From positions 177,106,556 to 177,170,555 of the forward strand of contig CP136067.1 of the NCBI GenBank assembly GCA_032622095.1: 64,000 bases of DNA. Reading direction: 5' to 3'. The DNA is from Siphonodentalium dalli (lineage: Eukaryota > Mollusca > Scaphopoda > Gadilida > Siphonodentaliidae). Below the pieces are notes generated by a model. It was not told the origin of the DNA. It saw only the letters and a list, made by a program, of their open reading frames with translations, and searched no databases. The position numbers and the translations under genes were made by a program. Below are positions 13,801-25,800 of this stretch, in pieces. Position 1 is the first letter of the stretch. Each line of letters starts with the position of its first letter.

Positions 13801-16800
13801 CAATCGCAATAGCTTGTTTTTTCTTGTCTAGCTCTGTTATTTCTCTCCATGCCAAATCTCTTCAAATTTGGAGGATTTTTACGCATCGCCATTTTGCCGC
13901 TTATTTCCTCAAATAACACTGACTGCTCGGCAAAAAAAAAAACACTTGGTGATAATCACTGATGATCGCCGGCTCCTTCACCGGAATTTGACTTCTCTCG
14001 GGTGCACTCGATCGTGGTTCCGCCTGGTCTATTCCATATGATCCATAGTTCGACATATATAGCTTGTAATATAAACTGTTTTCATTCCAGGGAGGCTCTA
14101 TGGAAGAAGTTTGATTATGTTTCAAGTAACGTGGTCTACGATAGCGAGGAGGAGGAGGAAAACAATGAAGAGACGGCCGCTATGTTTGCTGATGATGGTG
14201 AATCCCTTCAACGAAGCATTAATTATGTTGTAGGGGACGTAACTCAACCAAAATCAGCTGGTGATAAGGATGCAGTTATTGTCCACTGTGCAGGTAATGT
14301 GATCAGTAATTTGAAATGTAACCTATGAGAAGAGTATATGTGACCCGCCATATGAAATCCAGTCGTAAGTCGGAATTTTTTTACCCTGTGCCAATGCATT
14401 CTCTTATATATGCGAGTCGACCATAGGTCGCCTCGCATATATAAGAGAATGCATTGGCCTAACAATTTTTTATCATTTTTTTTAAATAAATGTTTCTTAC
14501 AATTTTTAGGACATAAAATAAAAAACATCCATTACCCTGCAGGGAGCCCCACATATATATAGAAGCATATAGTAGAGTGTCGTCTGCTCATGTTTGTCTG
14601 GGGCTCTGTATGGGTGAAATTATAAAATTGTTAAAGAATACAAGAAAAAATTATTAAAATTGTAAAAAATTGTTAGGCCAATGCATTCTCTTATATATGC
14701 GAGGCGACCTATGGTCGACTCGCATATATAAGAGAATGCATTGGCACAGGGTAAAAAAAAATCCCGACTTCCGACTGGATTTGATATGGCAGGTCACATA
14801 TATGAAACATATTATACCGAGTAGTATGAACGTGTATTGCAATTATACTAGGCTCAGCGTGGCTTGGGATGTGGCTACAAGCCTGATTATAGCGTGTCTG
14901 TCATTTGCAGTATGAGGTCCCCAGAGGGTGAATTTAGTGATGCTACCCCGCATAGCATAGCTAACATAGTATTGCAAACAGCATGGCAATTATAAAGAAA
15001 ATGAATTTATGACTCAAGCCATAAATTAATTTTCATTATAATTATCATGTTGTTTGCATCGTTCATAGAGCATACAAGTGTATTTTGCACTCATCCACAG
15101 CTCAAATTCATTCATTTGTTGCATATATTCTGTTGAGTATAAAAGGAGATGGTCTCATAAATGGCTGGTTTTAGTGTACAGTACCCCTTTAATGTAGCAT
15201 ATTTGCACTATATGGGTATCCTCAGTGCCATTGGGTCAGTCCCACCTCCAGTTTATTTTTTAACATAACATTCAATACATACAAACAGATGAATATATAC
15301 AATACATGTTCATAAACAGGGATAAGACAACAAGCCTAAAAGGCTTTTACTAAGTCTTTTCCTCGGAAATAGGAATAATATGGTTTTCCTCTTGAATCTT
15401 GCAGATGACTCAGGAAAATGGGGTACTGGTGGTTTATTCTCAGCCATCAAGCGGCGATCTGGTAAACCTGAGGAACAGTACGAGCTCGCTGGACAAATGA
15501 AAGGTAAAGATGTAATCATTTACAGAGTTCACAATGTCATTTGCAAAAATATTTCTCATTGGGCAAAAATTATTTTCATTTGGCCAAAAAAAAGTTTTGG
15601 TTCTCAGGCCCCGCCGCATTGAATAAAAACGCCCGCATTAGGCCTTTTTATTGCAATGCCTGATGTTTTGACAAAAAAACTTACGAAAAAAAAATTTGAA
15701 TTTTTTATTTTATTTTTTTTATTTTATCAACATGTCCATAGCAGATATGTGTTGAATATTAGTGTGCATTGAGCTCTAACATGTAATGTGTTAAAAAGTG
15801 ACTTGCAGGCTTACACCATGAAGTAGATGACTACAATTAAGAAAATGATTAGCTGATCCTCATGCTCTTCTTACAATTAGTCATTGTGAACAACTTACAC
15901 TAATTGTAACTTTATCCAATTGAAAGGCACAGGACTAAATTCAGGATCACATATTAGAATGGGGATTGGGGAGGTATCAGTGTTTAGATAACAATAACAG
16001 TAGTTAATGTCAGGGGCATTATATATTGTTAGGTAATCCCAGTGATACACTGGTAGTACAATGTCATGTTTATATAAGACTAAATGAGTTTATATGCATA
16101 ACAGTTCCCTCTACCTTTCTGGTTATTACTAGACAGAGGAAGGTATCTTTGTCCATGCTTACTATGCGCAGAAAAAAATAAAACCCTCCCTCCCTCATTG
16201 ATTTGAACAAAAAATTGCCCGAGAACCAAAACACTTTTTTTTTTTGGCCTTTGGTAAATGTTTTGGCAAGCTGGTTTCATTTTCTTTGCCAGGTGGTTCT
16301 GCCTGGGGAATGTTGGGAACAGTACTTTGGTCTGTCTCCGGCATTCCTGCAGTCGGGCTCATTATCTTTGCTGTGGCAGGGGCCATTTTACACAAACCTA
16401 TCAACACATGCATGTTAAAAATATATTTAATTGTATTAGCATGTATCCACTTTTGTATATATTTGTTCATATATTTTATCATGTTCCATATTATATGACT
16501 GAGAATAAAAGCATTCATCTTTAAAAAAAATAAAAAATTAAATGATTTGTTTTGGTATTAGTCATGCTATCATGCCAGGAGAGTCACACAGCATGGTAGA
16601 TCATAAAAGTTATGAACTACCGTAATGCCCTAAATAATCGACTCATTAACCACAGCAGAATTATGGGTAAATTTTCAGGATTTTTAGTTAATTCTGCTTG
16701 GTTAAGGAGTGGATTATTTAGGGCATTACTGTAATTAGTACCTGAGAGCCAATATTTATCCCAAATTAGTTACTGATTGATTTGTTGTTCTCTGATAGTA

Positions 16801-19800
16801 ACGTAGTTTCAGCTTAATATAGAAGCATTGTACTTTGTGCCATATTGTGTTCACATCTGTCCCAATGGTTGTTTGATTTCAGATCTTGCCCTTGGAGACT
16901 GTCATCTGATAGCAATGGTTGTTTTATTTCAGATCTTGCCCTTGGAGACTGTCATCTGATAGCAATGGTTGTTTTATTTCAGATCTTGCCCTTGGAGACT
17001 GTCATTTGATAGCAATGGTTGTTTTATTTCAGATCTTGCCCTTGGAGACTGTCATCTGATAGCAATGGATGACCGGAATTCAAGAGATAAAGGCAGAGAT
17101 TGGGTAATCATTATGTTATGATCAGCTTCTTCAGAGTTAGGGCTGCAACGATACACCCACCTCACGATTCGATACGTATCACAATTTTTTGCAACGATAC
17201 GATACGTATCGCGATACATTCCAGACTGAAAATTGGACCAGTTTACAACTTTTGATCGTTCTGTTGCATTAATAGCCATTATGTGTACTATTATTCATCC
17301 ATGTACTGGAATTATGATCACACTTAATATTATACCATCTCGGCACCCTGTAGGCTGTAGCCTAGGCTGTACAGTTATTTGGCAATCAAAGATTCCTAAG
17401 GCTGAAGGGATCACTCTCACCAAAAAAAGTGCTGAAGGGTGCACATGTTTTGAGATATCCTTCTGAGTAACCTTTAGTTTTTGCGTATGTCAAGATTTCT
17501 GTTTGAGGATAATTCCGTTATCATTAAGATATTATGTTCCAAATTCCAATGAAAATTAGAATTAACTGAAAACAAACTGCTTTAGCTTAGGGCATCAGAC
17601 TTTCAACTTGAACGCACGAAACCCAAAGTGCTTCCACACCGGCGATTTAAACTTCGCCAGTGCCCCGACAATTTTTCGAGTTATCCCGCCAGGCCCGTCT
17701 CCGACCGGCTGAGAACTTTTATCATTTGATACTTCCGACATGTTAATTTGTTATTGATTTTAAATGTCAAATATATTCAACGGACCCTCGCCATAGCGGA
17801 AGAACAATTTTGATTTGTTAACAGAAAAGGAAAATACGGAATCATTGCGGTTACAGCCAATGAAAAGTGTCCTCTCAGAAAGCTTGGGTGACAAAAATGC
17901 AGATCGAAAACGTACTGGAATAATTACGAAACGAACCGCGTATCACACCGCCGGTAAACATCGTTGCAGCCCTATTCAGAGTCCGGAATGTACCTTTTCA
18001 GAAATTTACCTTGTCCTGGAATATCTGCATAGCCAATTGATAGGCTTCTAATAGGAAATTAAAACTACATTCTAATGAAATAAACCAATTTGAAGAGACA
18101 ATAGTGCGGAGATCGACATGTTTCTAGGTTTTCACATTTGCTATTCATGATATGTTTAGCATTGGGTATTAAAGACATATTATGGACTTGTTCGAGTGCG
18201 TGAAAGTTATAAGTTAGTACTCAGATGAAATGCCAACCTGGGGAATGTAGCATTCTACTAACATCGCCGAAAAGTTCAAAGAAATCGACCATACCACTCC
18301 ATAGAAAACATCATCTGAACTAAGTTCAATTGTAAATATTTACATCTCGTTTCGGGATGCAACAATCGGTGATAAACTAGCACAAATGATTTTGCCATTA
18401 ACAGTCATTGCATTCAATTATTATATAACAATGGATAATATTTGTAAAAATAACAACTTTGAGCTAGATTGATTTCTATTTGATCACCCTACCAGAGTGT
18501 TTCACATTACTTTAAACAATAAACCCCCAATAAATTTGACAAGCACAGCACAAAAAAGTCAATTCGGCGGTGTCTGAGACTCATATAATGTTTGTTTTTG
18601 CCCATAAAGATATAGTGTGTACATATTTCAGTGAATCAAAATAAAAGTGAATATCCAGACACTTTGTCCATGAAGGAATGCTGTACTATATATCAGTTGA
18701 AGTTTCTAGGCAAATATTCTCCTCATCATTCATCACTTATTAAGTTACAATCTCTCTTATGGCAGTAATTTGTTTTTAGCTCACCTGAGACGGAGTCTCC
18801 GGTGGAGCTATAGTCATCACTTCTCGTCCGTCGTCCGTCCGTCCATCCGTCTGTCGAGCCGTCCGTCCATCCGTCAACAATTCTTTGAACATCTTCTCCT
18901 CTGGAACTGTAAGACCGAATTGGTTCATATTTGGTGTGGATGTTCCCTATGTGACTCTCATTCAGATTTGTTCAATTGAGGTCACTGGGTCAAATAGTTG
19001 TGAAACCAGGGCCATAACTCTATTCCTCCATAGTAATTCTTTACAATGACTTCTTGTCCAGAACCATTGGGCCAATTTAGCTAATATTTGGTATGGAGGG
19101 TCCTTGGGTGACTGGTGTTCAGATTTGTTCAAATGAGGTCACCCGGTCAATTATTTGAGAAACCAGGGCCATAAGGCCTAACAAAAAAATACGTTTGTTT
19201 CCGCTAACGAGCTGAAAAAAATTAGGGTAGGTAGGTAGGCTTAACTTTTTTTTTTTGGTTAACTTTTTTTTTTCAGTATCTTTAAAAAATAACTGTATAA
19301 TACTTGTCAATAACCCAAACTATGCACTTCTAAGCCCCAATCATTTTAACCCAGATGACAGAGAAACTATAAACTCCAATTCAATCTTACATATGCTTTA
19401 ATATTTACATATATACTAGTCTATATATACTAATATAGTCTTCTATAATCCTAATATTTCCCATATGGTCTGGCGACAACTGGAGTCAGTCCAGCACCAC
19501 TGCACTGTTCACATATTGGAGTGACCGTCTTGTACCGATCTCTTAATGATGGCTTCAGCACACCACCTTCTCCTCCGCATTCAGTGAGGGATCTAGGTAT
19601 TTTTTGAGGACACCTGTTTTTGGGCAATGATATGCCAAAGGCATAACCTGAAGGCCTGAGCGGAGGAAGGTTTGGGAGGGGTGACCCCCCCCCTGTTGAT
19701 GGTGGGGGCCACCGGTTCTTACCCTGGAAAATTTGTGAAAATCCATTGCATTTAGAGCTAATCTAGGGCAGAGTCAGTATTTAGAATTTTACTGAGAGGT

Positions 19801-22800
19801 CAATTTGATTAAGTTTCTCAAGCATAACTCTGGAATTTATTTTGGGGTATATTGTTTTGCACCTGTCCGTCCGTCCGTCCGCCCGCACTAACCAGAGAGT
19901 ACTTGTGGGGTGCGCTGAATTTAACATGAATTTAACATGCTTTTCTTCTAATTGTTTTATTTACAAACCATCTCCGTTATTTCGTAAATATAATATTTCT
20001 CAGAATATGTAATATATCTGAAATAAACATTTAGAAAAAAAAGATATTCAAAAAAGAAGATATATTAACGAAATAACGGAGATTGTTTAGAAACAGTTTA
20101 TAACACCACAAATGATAAATTTCGTCCCATATAAGTCAAATTCTACACTAGGGTGGTGGGCTTGGGGGAGGTTTGGGGTCGCTCTTTAAAAATACGCTCT
20201 TTAAAAAATCGTCAGTTGTGGGTTGCACCCCACAATTTACTCAAACAAAAGATCGCACCCCACAAGTATTCATGGGTATGTGCAGTCACCCCACAAGTAT
20301 ACTTTGGCCAGTACGTACATCCATCCGATGTCTGTTCATGTCATAACTTGAACAGTAGTACTCGGATCTCAATGAAATTAGGTATGGATGTTCACTACTA
20401 TGAGGACATTAAATAGAGGGTTTCATCGTTTTGTTCGGATTTTCCATTCTAGAGTGTTTCATCTTTGTTTATCTGGAAATGTTGGCTGTTTGGTCCATCC
20501 AACGTCTGTTCTGAGGTCATAACTTGAACAGTAATGCTCGGATCTCAATGAATGTTCACCACTATGAGGACATTTAATGGCACATTCAACTGTTTTGTTT
20601 TGGTTTTTTGTTTTATAGTTATTCATCTTTGTATATTTACACACTAAGTGTTGTCATCACTAAATCCAGCATTCTGATTGGTCGGCGCCCACGTGGCTAG
20701 TTGCAGTTATTTCTCGGTGAATGCGGAACGCCTCATAACACCAAGCTAATAACACCATCGATACGTCATTAGGTTTGGAAAGACGAAGGCGTAATGTTTT
20801 GGGCGCATTTGGACTCGCGCAGGATTGACTTAATACATCATCGGGTTTCAATATGAAGAGAAATTGTTCCTATTAACTTTTGGCAAGGGTGCTATTGGGT
20901 ATTTTGGGCTGATCTTGTCACGATACACTTTTCGATTTAAATAAATTTACAAAAGTGGCTTCTTCGCTAAATGTATATAAATATAAGGATTAACTGTCAT
21001 GTGGACTATTTTTATGGAGATGTAACGGTGAGGTAAGTGGTCATAACTTGTATGTAAAACCCTTCGGGTTTTACACAAGTTATGTCCACTTACCTCACCG
21101 TTACATCTCCATAAAAACAGTCCACATGACAGTTAATCCTTATTTACATGAAAATGCTGATTTTTTGGGTCCATCTGTCTAGTATAGCAATCATAAGTTA
21201 TAGATATGCCCAAATCAGGCGGTATGCGCTAAGAGGGTATGCACCGGACGACAGTCGATCTCTTGTTTTATATGTATGGATTGGAAATGCTTATAAGATA
21301 TTGTCAGATATCTTTTGGTTCAATGGACTATGATTATCCTGCTTGAAATGAGACTTACCATTATCACTCTAATTCATATAATAGGCTATTTTATAAAATT
21401 CAAGTGAGACACATACATAATATACTACATGTAGTACAGAAACAATGTCTATTAAAGGTACTCAATCCGATCAAACTCCTCTCAATTACTATTTCAATGG
21501 CTTCGGGGGTCAAAAATATTTGATTTGAGTCGAGGAAGCCACCCATCAAAGCTCAGATTTATTAGATATCGATTTTAGAAATCTATTATTTTTCATTATC
21601 GGGAATACTTTCTGTCCCAGAAGTTTACCGAAAAAGCCGACCGACATACTCTCGATACTAAATTACATTGAACAAAATGTTGCTATACAACACATTTTGG
21701 GCAATCATATACGATAGTTCACAGTCGTTAGCATTATTTTTGGATAATTAATCGATTCTGATAACTCAAGTGACCTTTGATAAAAAAAAATTGTTGTTGG
21801 AATCTGTTGAGATGGGGACCCTCTGATCGGATTGAGTACCTTTAATTACTATTTATAGTACTAATCTCTATGTTAATTTTTCATTTGGTATTATGATATC
21901 CCACCTGATAACCAGGTTGATTTGATCAAATTGTTAATGTTCCTGTACTGTATTTGATTGAAATACTGAAGTCTGAAGGCTGAATGATAACAAACCTGAA
22001 CTATTTGAAGTTTTCACAGATGAAAGCTAGATAAAGCCAAACATACTTTACAGTACGGTATGATTCCAACTGTTGAACTTAAATCTTTTTGTAAACTTAA
22101 ATTTCTTATGGCAATATATATAAATATATTAATGTTATGCATCTTGTTTTTATATGAATTGGGACGTAAATTGAAAAAAATAAAATTGTTTTTTTGTTTT
22201 TTGTTTTTTTTTGGTCCAATTTTTGTTTTTTGCAATGGCAATAAAAAGTTTAGGGTCGGGGGTTTAAAATAGGGTCGGTCGGGTTAGCGGAAACAAACGT
22301 CTTTTTTGTTTAGGCCTAACTCATAGTAATTCTTAGAATGACTTCTTCTCAAAAAATATTGGGCCGATTTAGCTTATATTTGGTACGGAGGGACCTTGGG
22401 TGACTGGGGTTCAGATTTGATCAAATGGGGTCACTGGGTCAAATAGGGACAGAGCCAGGGACATAATTCTAAAAAATAAATAACATTTTTGCATTTTGAC
22501 CTTTGATTTTTTTTTTTTTTTTTAGACACATCACAGCTACCCCACCCCACTCTCCCCCACCCCACCTCCTGTCCCTGCCACACCATGCTGTACCATACCA
22601 TATTATCTCTGCCTAGTTCACCCCATTAAAATCCTTGTTTTTATCACAACTGTAGGAGTAACGCAAAGCTGTTTGTGCAGTCCTTAAAACGTAATTATCT
22701 AAATGTCAACACCTCTCCTCAAGACATACTGCTGGCTGATAGTGGTTTCATGAATGAAATTTAATCCCAGAGAATGCACTGGCTTTCAAGGTCATGGGAA

Positions 22801-25800
22801 TTTTGTTAAGCTAATGTAGTCAGGCATTCAAATAAATCATGTATGTCATATTCTCCCAGGGATGTCCCCACATTGTTGGGGGGGGGGGGGGGTGATTGAC
22901 AGATTTGTTCAATGAAATGTAATTTTGAAGCTCACCTGAGATGAAGCTATAGTCATCACTTCTCATCTGTAACCTGTTCATCTGTCTGTCCGTCCATCCA
23001 TCTGTCAACAATTCTTTGAACATCTTCTCTAGTTCATAAGACTGAATGGGTTCATATTTGGTGTGGATGTTCCCTAGGTGACTCACAATCAGATTTGTTC
23101 AAATGAGGTCACTCTGTCAAATGGTTGTGAAGCCAGGGCCATAACTCTTGCCCTCCATAGTAATTCTTAAAAACGACTTCTCATGTACCATCAGGTTGAA
23201 TGGGTTCATATTTGGTATGAAGGGTCCTTTGGTGACTGTATTCAGATTTGTTCAAATGGGGTCACCTGGTCAAATAGGGGCCAAGCAAAGGACAGTTTTC
23301 CTCTTAATATGCTTCCTTCACACTGACCATCAGGTTTATTTTACTGATATTTAGTATGAAGGGTTCTTTGGTGTCTGGGATTCAAATTTATTCAGATGGG
23401 GTCACCAGGTTAAATAGGGTAGGACCAGGGACATAACTGTGTGTCTCTATAGTAATACTTCTCAATGTCTTCTCAAGAGAGGTTGGACTATTTAGCTTAC
23501 ATATAATATGGAGGATCCTTTAGTGACTGAGATTCAGATTTGTTAACATGAGGTCAACCCGTTATGAAATGACGGGGCTATAGGGACTTAAGACTTTTGT
23601 GTCTAATAAAATCATTAAAATACAAAATTCATTAAAACATCTATCTTGGAACTACCTGACTGATTAATCTGACATACATATAGTGTTTTTGGGTCCATGG
23701 ATAATTGGGCTTTAAACATGTCTAAATGGTTTTATAAAAAGGTGCTTGTGAGTTTGGAAATTTCCAACAATTGTGAAAGTTTTAGATGTCGGTTGTGAAA
23801 TTCCAACCTAAGACTTGGGGGTCTGGAGCCCGGTCGGGAGGGGACATGTTGAGCTGGAGGAGGGAGGATGTGGGGGGGGGGGGGGGGGGGGTGATCAGTA
23901 GTGTACAGTTGGTAATTTCAAGGTAGATATTCACTGATCTACATACATGAAGCCTCTCTAGCCACATATCCTGTTTAGATCTATTCTTTTAAAGTGATTA
24001 TGAAAAGTTCTGACTGTTGTGGTCTCCAGAGTCCCAGTCTTTGCAGTCTGGTGAGCGACCCCACAGTCTTTGACTGTCTTGTTATGAATTTGGTTTTCTA
24101 TAGAATTGTGATGAATTTGAGATCCTTTTTATCACATAATCACATTTTAGCAATGAAAAACGATCTGAAAACGGCTGGGGTTAAAACAAATTAATATTTA
24201 TTTTCTTATTGCAACCAAAAAGAAAGTAATGACACCTTCAAGAAAAGATATAATTTAATTTTAAATGTGTCTTTTCATTTTGGTAAAATTGTTCAACCAC
24301 CCTTATCACCCATGTTTAAAGACATATTATGTACTTGTTCGAGTTCGTGAAACTGGTAAGTTAGTATTCAGGTGCTATGCCAATTGGAGTAATGTAGTAT
24401 TCTACTAATATCACCGAAAATTTCAAGAAAATCGACCGTACCACTCCATAAAAAATATTGTCTGAACTACGCTAAATTGTAAATATTTACTACTCGAATC
24501 GGGACGCATTTATAGGTGAAAAACTAACGAAAACGATTTCGCCATCGGCAGTCACTGCATTTAATTAATATATAAGAATGACGGTGTGTGTTGTCAATTT
24601 AGATATAATATTTGTAAAAATAACTACTCTGAACAAGATTATTCTCCATTTTTATTTGATCACCCTACCGGAGTGTTTCACATCACTTTAACACACAATA
24701 AACACTAAATAATCCTACAAAATCGAATATCATAATTATAGTCTAATTAACATAATAATAACATTGATTGGTGGCATTGTGCTAAGCTCTTACGTCACTG
24801 CGCATGCCTATAATACAATATTACTAAAATCTATGATGCTCGGTTTAAGGGTTAATTATGTGATAAAATATTTTATGAGACACTTCTCTTATTTATATTC
24901 TAGCTCACATTGATAATTGCCCAGCAGCGAGATAAGAAAAACAGATTGTCTGGTATTAAGCTTTCAGCTCTACAGAGGGGACTGCAGCGGGTGTATCATA
25001 TAGCAAAGAAAGAAAATGGTAGGTATCAAATTAACCCTTTCATGAGGTTCATGATGGGAGCTGCGCTAGTGCAGCATTAATGATCCTGTGCCAGTGCATT
25101 CTCTTATGTATGCAAGTCTCCCATAGGGAGCCTCACATATATAAGAGAATGCACTGGCTTACAAGGTCAAGGTAGTTATTGATAGGTTATTGTTATTTTG
25201 GTCCAGCGCCAACCCTGCTTATATATGCGATGCTCCCTATTTGGAGAAGCGCATATATAAGAGAATGCATTGGCACAGTGTTTTCACAAACTTTCAGGAA
25301 GCTCCAATCATGGAAGGGTTAAGATAATGTGAGTGTATCAAAATTAACTTTTTAGCAATTTCACCCTTCATCATGATAATTAAACAATCCAACCAAATCT
25401 TGGACAATTGAATTTGAAGATTTTTTATCTATATATATAAAAGAGTAGGATCTGTCTGTCTGTTTGTTCGCAATTTTTCTCTCAGACCCCTGGACCGATT
25501 TCAACTGAATTTGGTGTGGTGACTCAGGTCACCCGCCAGATGTATATCTGCTTTAGATTTATATGTGTTAATGCAGGGTTTCCGCCAGGGGGAAATTAAT
25601 GAGTCCGTATTGGGGAAACACATAACGCGACGGGACGACCATGGTTTGTCCCGTCGGGTGAAAATTTTGTTATTTGACACTGAAAAGTAGCAATTTCCTT
25701 GCACCAAAGAGTCCCCCACAAAGCAACCCAAAGCTACGTATATATATACATGTACGCAAGTCAATAATTTCCGTGGGTGCATTAATTCTGTTGATGGTGT

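Larger units (their letters stand above)
19172..22312. mobile_element. 3.1-kb insertion with AGGCCTAACAAAAAAATACG inverted ends
   Basis: The left end AGGCCTAACAAAAAAATACG then TTTGTTTCCGCTAAC is matched inversely at the right by GTTAGCGGAAACAAACG ... AGGCCT. It splits the GCTCACCTGAG element, whose module (GGGCCATAA / CTCATAGTAATTC) resumes after it. It contains GTCCGTCC, CACCCCACAAGTAT repeats, a foldback (20983-21143) and a TTAA element (21456-21841). No transposase is recognised. Confidence 0.6.

Noticed and set aside
14670-14915. Short open frames with [12 protein letters not shown]-like text, recurring at several sites
   Set aside because: They are translations of the double-hairpin module stem; they recur wherever the module does, in both orientations.
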